A stretch of DNA of 9,767 bases from an uncultured Lachnoanaerobaculum sp. GTDB taxonomy: Bacteria; Bacillota; Clostridia; Lachnospirales; Lachnospiraceae. The stretch lies in NCBI GenBank assembly GCA_938041725.1, contig CALISX010000148.1, forward strand, positions 1 to 9,767, written 5' to 3'. This document shows, piece by piece, positions 6,672-9,767 of the stretch. Position numbers and translations under genes: made by a program. The stretch's first letter is position 1. Every line of letters starts with the position of its first letter. The notes beneath the pieces are model-generated. The model saw only the letters and a list, made by a program, of their open reading frames with translations. It did not search any database and was not told the origin of the DNA.

Positions 6672-8237
6672 CTAATTTTCAATCACAATGTCCGTATGAA
6701 TCGCCGAACGCAGCTCTTCCTCCGTAACATATCTGGTATTTTCCCGTTTCTGTCCCTCCCGCAGCAAGGTTTTTAAAATGTATTCTTTTTCATATTTCTC
6801 ATTGATGCAGGTATTCAGCTCCGAAAGGAGCTGGGACTTACTTCCCATATCATAAAGCATTTTGCTGAAAAAAACTATATTTAATGTTGCATCCGCCCCA
6901 GCTTCCACCCTGGCTTCCTTATATACGCTGGCAATAAGCCCTCCCTTACTCTCCAGGATCCGGTTCCAGTCCCTTTGAATCTGCAAAAAATCCTCATACC
7001 TGGCAGCAGGAAGCACAATGGTCCTTTCCTCCTTCGCCGGCGTTTTTTTTTCTGCCTGCTGATGCACCTGGGCGGGTATATACCCCTTTTCCAGTTCCCG
7101 TTCCATCCTGGACACCCGTTCTGCCAAACTGTCCAAGTTTTCTTCCATTTGCGGAGTGGAAAGACGAATCAGCTCCAGCTCCGTAAGCACCCTTTTTTGG
7201 GGACTTAACCGCAGCCTGCTGGAAAGCTCTGACAAATTGGCGATATAGCGCATCAGCATATCCTTGGTAAGCTTCCCTGACTGCTCCAGCATCATGTCAT
7301 AGTTTTCTCTGGAAACATCCACAATGCCCTCCACATCCGGAGAAGCCTTCATCACCAAAAGGTTTCTAAGATACCATAGATAATCTGTAACAAACTGTCC
7401 CAGCTCCCGACCGGAAACAATGGCCTCCTCCAAAATCTGAAGGGAACCGGGAATATTCTTCTGATCCACACATTCTGTAAGATCATAAAACAGACCCACA
7501 TCCGCCGCTCCCAAAATCTCCAATACTCCCTCATAGGTAATGGCCGCATCCCCCATAAAGGCGCTGCACTCATCCAGAATACTAAGGGCATCCCGCATGG
7601 CCCCGTCCGCCGCCTTGGCAATATAGGCCGCTGCCCGCGCCTCAATGGAAATCCCCTCGGTCTGACAAAGAATTAACAGTCTTTCCTGAATCACCTGGGC
7701 GCTGATTCTTCTAAAATCATATCTCTGACATCTGGACAGTATGGTCACCGGCAGCCGATGCACATCTGTGGTGGCCAAAATAAACACCACATAGGAGGGA
7801 GGCTCCTCCAGTGTCTTTAACAGAGCATTGTAGGCATTGGCGGAAAGCATATGCACTTCGTCCACAATAAAAACCCGGTATTTCCCAAAGGTGGGGGGAT
7901 ACTGGGTTTGATCCTTAATGGCCCGCACATCCTCCACACTGTTGTTGGAGGCAGCGTCAATCTCCACTACATTCATGGAAGCATCTTTGGCAATGGCCCG
8001 GCAGGCAGCACAGCTATTGCAGGGCCCCGCCGGGGTGGGATGTTCGCAGTTTAAGGCCCTGGCCATAATCTTTGCCACACTGGTTTTTCCCGTTCCCCGG
8101 GTGCCGCAAAACAAATAGGCATGAGAGATTCTGCCGCTTTTGAGCTGGTTTCTTAAGGCAGTGCAAATGGCATCCTGCCCCACCACCTCATCAAAATCTG
8201 CCGGCCGAAACTTTCTATATAATGCTGTATAGGACAT
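6672..8237 (-). CDS. dnaX: DNA polymerase III subunit gamma/tau
   Basis: The 521-residue protein begins MSYTALYRKFRP, the standard DnaX opening. ATG 8237 is chosen because the longer frame starts at a TTG (8261) inside pfkA. Walker A is GTRGTGKT (45-52). The zinc module uses Cys64, Cys73, Cys76 and Cys79. Walker B is VFIVDEVHM (Asp126, Glu127), and the SRC motif with the arginine finger is at 168-170. AAA+ and lid run to about 240, the oligomerisation collar to about 365, and a tau-specific tail with DFLQIQRDWNRI-type sequence follows. It is the clamp-loader ATPase; the tail of tau contacts the polymerase in other bacteria. The length is somewhat below B. subtilis tau (563). The start is 5 nt after the pfkA stop and its GGAG lies 13 nt away, so coupling to pfkA translation is likely. 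A nine-A run spans codons 396-399; see the separate entry. Confidence 0.97.
   Translation of the reverse strand: MSYTALYRKFRPADFDEVVGQDAICTALRNQLKSGRISHAYLFCGTRGTGKTSVAKIMARALNCEHPTPAGPCNSCAACRAIAKDASMNVVEIDAASNNSVEDVRAIKDQTQYPPTFGKYRVFIVDEVHMLSANAYNALLKTLEEPPSYVVFILATTDVHRLPVTILSRCQRYDFRRISAQVIQERLLILCQTEGISIEARAAAYIAKAADGAMRDALSILDECSAFMGDAAITYEGVLEILGAADVGLFYDLTECVDQKNIPGSLQILEEAIVSGRELGQFVTDYLWYLRNLLVMKASPDVEGIVDVSRENYDMMLEQSGKLTKDMLMRYIANLSELSSRLRLSPQKRVLTELELIRLSTPQMEENLDSLAERVSRMERELEKGYIPAQVHQQAEKKTPAKEERTIVLPAARYEDFLQIQRDWNRILESKGGLIASVYKEARVEAGADATLNIVFFSKMLYDMGSKSQLLSELNTCINEKYEKEYILKTLLREGQKRENTRYVTEEELRSAIHTDIVIEN
7043..7051 (-). other. A9 slippery tract in dnaX, candidate gamma/tau frameshift or transcriptional slippage site
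   Basis: Codons 396-399 read GAA AAA AAA ACG, giving nine consecutive A in the mRNA (T9 on the plus strand). One extra A, or a -1 ribosomal shift, leads to 16 new codons and a TGA at 6996-6994, so the product would be 414 residues and hold the AAA+ and collar domains without the tau tail. A missing A opens a frame of more than 40 codons instead. T. thermophilus dnaX makes gamma by slippage on a nine-A run, and E. coli uses A AAA AAG. No Shine-Dalgarno enhancer is seen at the usual distance upstream, and downstream pairing looks weak (AGGAA with TTCCT), which favours transcriptional over ribosomal slippage if it occurs. That it is used is inference. Confidence 0.5.
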
Positions 8238-8242
8238 AGAAT

Positions 8243-9325
8243 TCAGTGATCTCCAAAGCAAATGCCAGCCAGTCTGGCCTCCCGTACAATGGAGGAATCG
8301 GGATCCACACCCTTTAGCTTCCCTGCGCTTTCCTCCAGGGGGATGCTGGTAATCTCCGTTCCCTGGATCACCACCAGCCGGCCAAAGGTTTTCTCCTGGA
8401 TCATATAGGCGGCATGGGCCCCCATTCTGGTGGCCAGCACCCGGTCAAAAGGATTGGGATCTCCCCCCCTTTGGGTATGGCCGGGCACCGTCACCCGCAC
8501 CTCCATACCCCCCTTCCGCACCAGGGCATCCCCTATTTCATAGGCAATGGAAGGATGGAGTTTGGTCATTTCCTCCCGTTTTCTTTTTAATTCCTTTTTT
8601 CCAAGGACAGCATCCTCCTTGGAAATGGCTCCCTCTGCCATCGCCAGAATGGTAAAGCGCTTGCCTGCCTTTTCCCTTTCCTGTATGGCCTTTAGAATCA
8701 CCTCCAGATCATAGGGAATCTCCGGAATCAAAATAATATCTGCTCCCCCGGCCATACCGGCGTACAAAGTAAGCCACCCCACTTTATGACCCATCACCTC
8801 CACAATAAACACCCGGCTATGGGAGGCAGCAGTGGTGTGAATGCAGTCAATGGCATTGGTAGCAATCTCTACTGCACTATGAAAACCAAAGGAAACATCC
8901 GTGCCGAACAGGTCATTGTCAATGGTTTTTGGCAGCCCGATCACATTGAGCCCCTCTGTCATTAAAAGATGGGCGGTTTTTTGGGAGCCGTTCCCCCCCA
9001 GCACCACCAGACAGTCCAGGTTTAAGTTCCGGTAGTGTTCCTTCATGGCCTCCACCTTATCCAGACCGTTTTCATCCGGTACCCGCATTTTTTTAAAGGG
9101 TTGTCTGCTGGTTCCCAATATGGTTCCTCCGCTGGTTAGGATGCCGGAAAAATCGGCAGGCTCCATCACCCGGTAATCCCCGTAAATCAATCCCTTATAA
9201 CCGTCCAAAAATCCAATAATTTCTACATCCTTGTACATTTTGTATAAGGATTTTGCCACACCCCGCATTGTAGCATTGAGAGCCTGGCAATCTCCCCCGC
9301 TGGTTAACATTCCTACTCTTACCAT
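8243..9325 (-). CDS. pfkA: 6-phosphofructokinase, PfkA family, atypical donor-site signature
   Basis: A 360-residue PFK with ATG 9325 preceded by AAAGGAG at 5-6 nt. It converts fructose 6-phosphate to the 1,6-bisphosphate. Visible motifs: TSGGDCQALNA (8-18), GGTILGTSRQPF (66-77), GGNGS (110-114), PKTIDND with catalytic base Asp136 (132-138), VEVMGH (175-180), AEG (230-232) and PGHTQRGGDPNPFDR (281-295). Sugar-binding Arg and His positions (Arg171, Arg277, His283, Arg286) look kept, but the E. coli Arg171 position (MGR) is His180 here. At the donor site, E. coli has GGDGS with PGTIDND, and typical PPi enzymes have GGDDS with PKTIDND; this protein combines Gly113 with Lys133 and has Asn112 in place of the Mg-binding Asp. 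ATP is possible, but PPi or mixed use cannot be excluded. It is about 40 residues longer than E. coli PfkA (320), including a KKELKRKREEM insert near 243-253. It leads the operon, and its TGA is 5 nt before dnaX. Confidence 0.92.
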   Translation of the reverse strand: MVRVGMLTSGGDCQALNATMRGVAKSLYKMYKDVEIIGFLDGYKGLIYGDYRVMEPADFSGILTSGGTILGTSRQPFKKMRVPDENGLDKVEAMKEHYRNLNLDCLVVLGGNGSQKTAHLLMTEGLNVIGLPKTIDNDLFGTDVSFGFHSAVEIATNAIDCIHTTAASHSRVFIVEVMGHKVGWLTLYAGMAGGADIILIPEIPYDLEVILKAIQEREKAGKRFTILAMAEGAISKEDAVLGKKELKRKREEMTKLHPSIAYEIGDALVRKGGMEVRVTVPGHTQRGGDPNPFDRVLATRMGAHAAYMIQEKTFGRLVVIQGTEITSIPLEESAGKLKGVDPDSSIVREARLAGICFGDH

Positions 9326-9385
9326 GTTTACTCCTTTATAGGAGGGCTGTTTGGGCCCTGTTGTTTCCCTCTTTGAAACCTCTCT
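9326..9385 (-). promoter_or_regulatory. Structured 5' leader of pfkA with a Shine-Dalgarno-sequestering hairpin
   Basis: The roughly 60-nt predicted leader can form three small hairpins on the minus-strand RNA: GUUUC/GAAAC (9375-9379 with 9363-9367, 7-nt loop), AGGGC/GCCCU (9355-9359 with 9343-9347, 7-nt loop) and CUCCU/AGGAG (9340-9344 with 9331-9335, 4-nt loop). The last contains the pfkA Shine-Dalgarno. The second and third share two bases (9343-9344), so they cannot both form completely. I recognise no known riboswitch class; a regulatory role is inference from pairing alone. Confidence 0.4.
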
Positions 9386-9391
9386 TCTAAG

Positions 9392-9400
9392 ATTATAGCA
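9392..9400 (-). promoter_or_regulatory. Extended -10 promoter for the pfkA-dnaX operon
   Basis: The minus strand reads TGCTATAAT: a perfect TATAAT (-10, 9392-9397) with the TGn extension (9398-9400). No good -35 is present at 15-18 bp spacing (best is TTTCAA at 15 bp), which is acceptable for an extended -10 promoter. Transcription would start near 9385, giving a leader of about 60 nt to the pfkA ATG. There is no comparable promoter in the short gaps between the downstream genes. Confidence 0.7.
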
Positions 9401-9433
9401 AACTCTTTACTGTTGAAACACCCAAATTGGATG

Positions 9434-9462
9434 CTTATAGGAAAATAATTGCGGATTGTGCA
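9434..9462 (-). promoter_or_regulatory. Second candidate sigma-A-type promoter upstream of pfkA
   Basis: The minus strand has TGCACA (-35, 4 of 6 matches, 9457-9462), a 17-bp spacer and TATAAG (-10, 5 of 6 matches, 9434-9439). It lies about 40 bp upstream of the extended -10 promoter and downstream of the terminator of the preceding gene, so it is in a sensible place for a tandem promoter. It is weaker by inspection and could be chance in this AT-rich gap. Confidence 0.4.
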
Positions 9463-9482
9463 TTTTTCGTTGGCGCACCACC

Positions 9483-9529
9483 AAAAGAACCGGTGTACCA
9501 AAGAGATTCTTTGATGCACCGGCTCTTTT
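9483..9529 (-). terminator. Rho-independent terminator after the PLP enzyme gene
   Basis: A 13-bp outer stem (AAAAGAGCCGGTG at 9529-9517 pairs with CACCGGTTCTTTT at 9495-9483, one G-U) continues through one mismatch into an inner stem (UCAAAGA with UCUUUGG) with a 3-nt loop. The minus-strand RNA ends the hairpin in UUCUUUU. It starts 29 nt after the stop of the upstream gene. The mirror T-run on the plus strand (CTCTTTTTCC) means it could work in both directions, although no plus-strand gene is seen. Confidence 0.85.
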
Positions 9530-9558
9530 TCCTTTTGAAACACTTCATCAAAACCTGA

Positions 9559-9767
9559 CTATGCCAGAGCCTGGGAAAGATCGGCAATCAGATCCTCCAC
9601 ATGCTCAATTCCTGCGGAAAACCGCAAAAAGGTATCTGTAATCCCCAGTTTTTCCCGGACTGCCTCCGGCACATCCCCATGGGTCTGGAGCATGGGATAG
9701 GTCAGCAGGGACTCCACGCCCCCCAGGCTTTCCGCATACCGAATCAGCCGGATTTTTTCCAAGGCTC
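9559..9767 (-). CDS. C-terminal fragment of a Cys/Met metabolism PLP-dependent enzyme (cystathionine gamma-synthase-like)
   Basis: The frame is open at the right edge and ends in TAG at 9561-9559, leaving about 68 residues. The sequence contains AESLGGVESLLTYP, then a THGDVPEAVREKLGI segment, then LRFSAGIEHVEDLIADLSQAL. This is the C-terminal domain of the trans-sulfuration family (MetB, MetC, MetY and methionine gamma-lyase), with close resemblance to the E. coli MetB ending (AESLGGVESL and SVGIEDVEDLIADLEQAL). The arginine in LRFSAGIE would bind the substrate carboxylate. The PLP lysine and the residues that separate synthase from lyase activity lie outside the window, so the exact reaction cannot be given. 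A terminator separates it from pfkA, so it is a different transcription unit. Confidence 0.88.
   Translation of the reverse strand, partial: ALEKIRLIRYAESLGGVESLLTYPMLQTHGDVPEAVREKLGITDTFLRFSAGIEHVEDLIADLSQALA

Noticed and set aside
8238..8242. SRP RNA (scRNA) gene or other RNA gene next to dnaX
   Set aside because: In several Firmicutes an SRP RNA gene lies upstream of dnaX, but here only 5 nt separate pfkA and dnaX, and no tRNA, rRNA or SRP RNA pattern is seen elsewhere in the window.
8238..8261. Longer dnaX starting at TTG 8261
   Set aside because: It would overlap pfkA, and DnaX proteins normally begin MSYxALYRKxRP, which corresponds to ATG 8237.
8463..8469. G7 runs in pfkA (here and near 8993-8999) as phase-variation tracts
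   Set aside because: They encode conserved GG motifs (QRGGD, LGGN) that force Gly codons, and the gene is a housekeeping enzyme.
9328..9543. Minus-strand open frame of 71 codons between the PLP enzyme and pfkA
   Set aside because: It runs through the terminator hairpin and both promoter candidates, has no plausible start signal and resembles no protein I know.
1..9767. CRISPR arrays, insertion sequences, phage genes or attachment sites
   Set aside because: No spaced direct repeats, transposase motifs or terminal inverted repeats were found; gene spacing is compact and continuous.

Overview
The window reads as a stretch of a Firmicutes chromosome, most likely Clostridia and probably Lachnospiraceae. 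This is inferred from the gene order dnaX-ybaB-recR-cvpA, strong GGAG-type ribosome binding sites and moderate GC; no 16S or other decisive marker is present. Every gene I can support lies on the minus strand, so transcription runs from high to low coordinates. Open frames on the plus strand are shadows of these genes.

Right edge (9767 to about 9480): the C-terminal end of a cystathionine gamma-synthase-like PLP enzyme, closed by a strong hairpin terminator. Then come about 150 bases with two promoter candidates and a leader with three small hairpins. Next is a compact gene string: 6-phosphofructokinase (pfkA), 5 nt, DNA polymerase III gamma/tau (dnaX), 10 nt, the YbaB/EbfC nucleoid protein, 2 nt, recR, 10 nt, a very large unnamed protein (1123 residues), 1-nt overlap, then a CvpA-family membrane protein. 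After a 69-nt gap holding a long hairpin, an O-antigen ligase/polymerase-type membrane protein runs off the left edge.

The core is a replication and repair cassette: clamp-loader subunit, nucleoid protein and recombination mediator. It is joined at its 5' end to a glycolytic kinase and at its 3' end to membrane or envelope genes. The spacing suggests one transcript starting near 9385, probably with translational coupling at several junctions.

Main points of interest: (1) a run of nine A residues in dnaX, placed where slippage would give a 414-residue gamma-like product, like the Thermus thermophilus arrangement; (2) the 1123-residue protein, which appears to combine TPR-like helices, a long acidic disordered region with an AT-hook-like RGRPKG motif, and what looks like a degenerate SpoVK/CbbX-like AAA+ domain with no Walker A; (3) an unusual donor-site signature in PfkA; (4) structured RNA before pfkA and before the O-antigen ligase-like gene.
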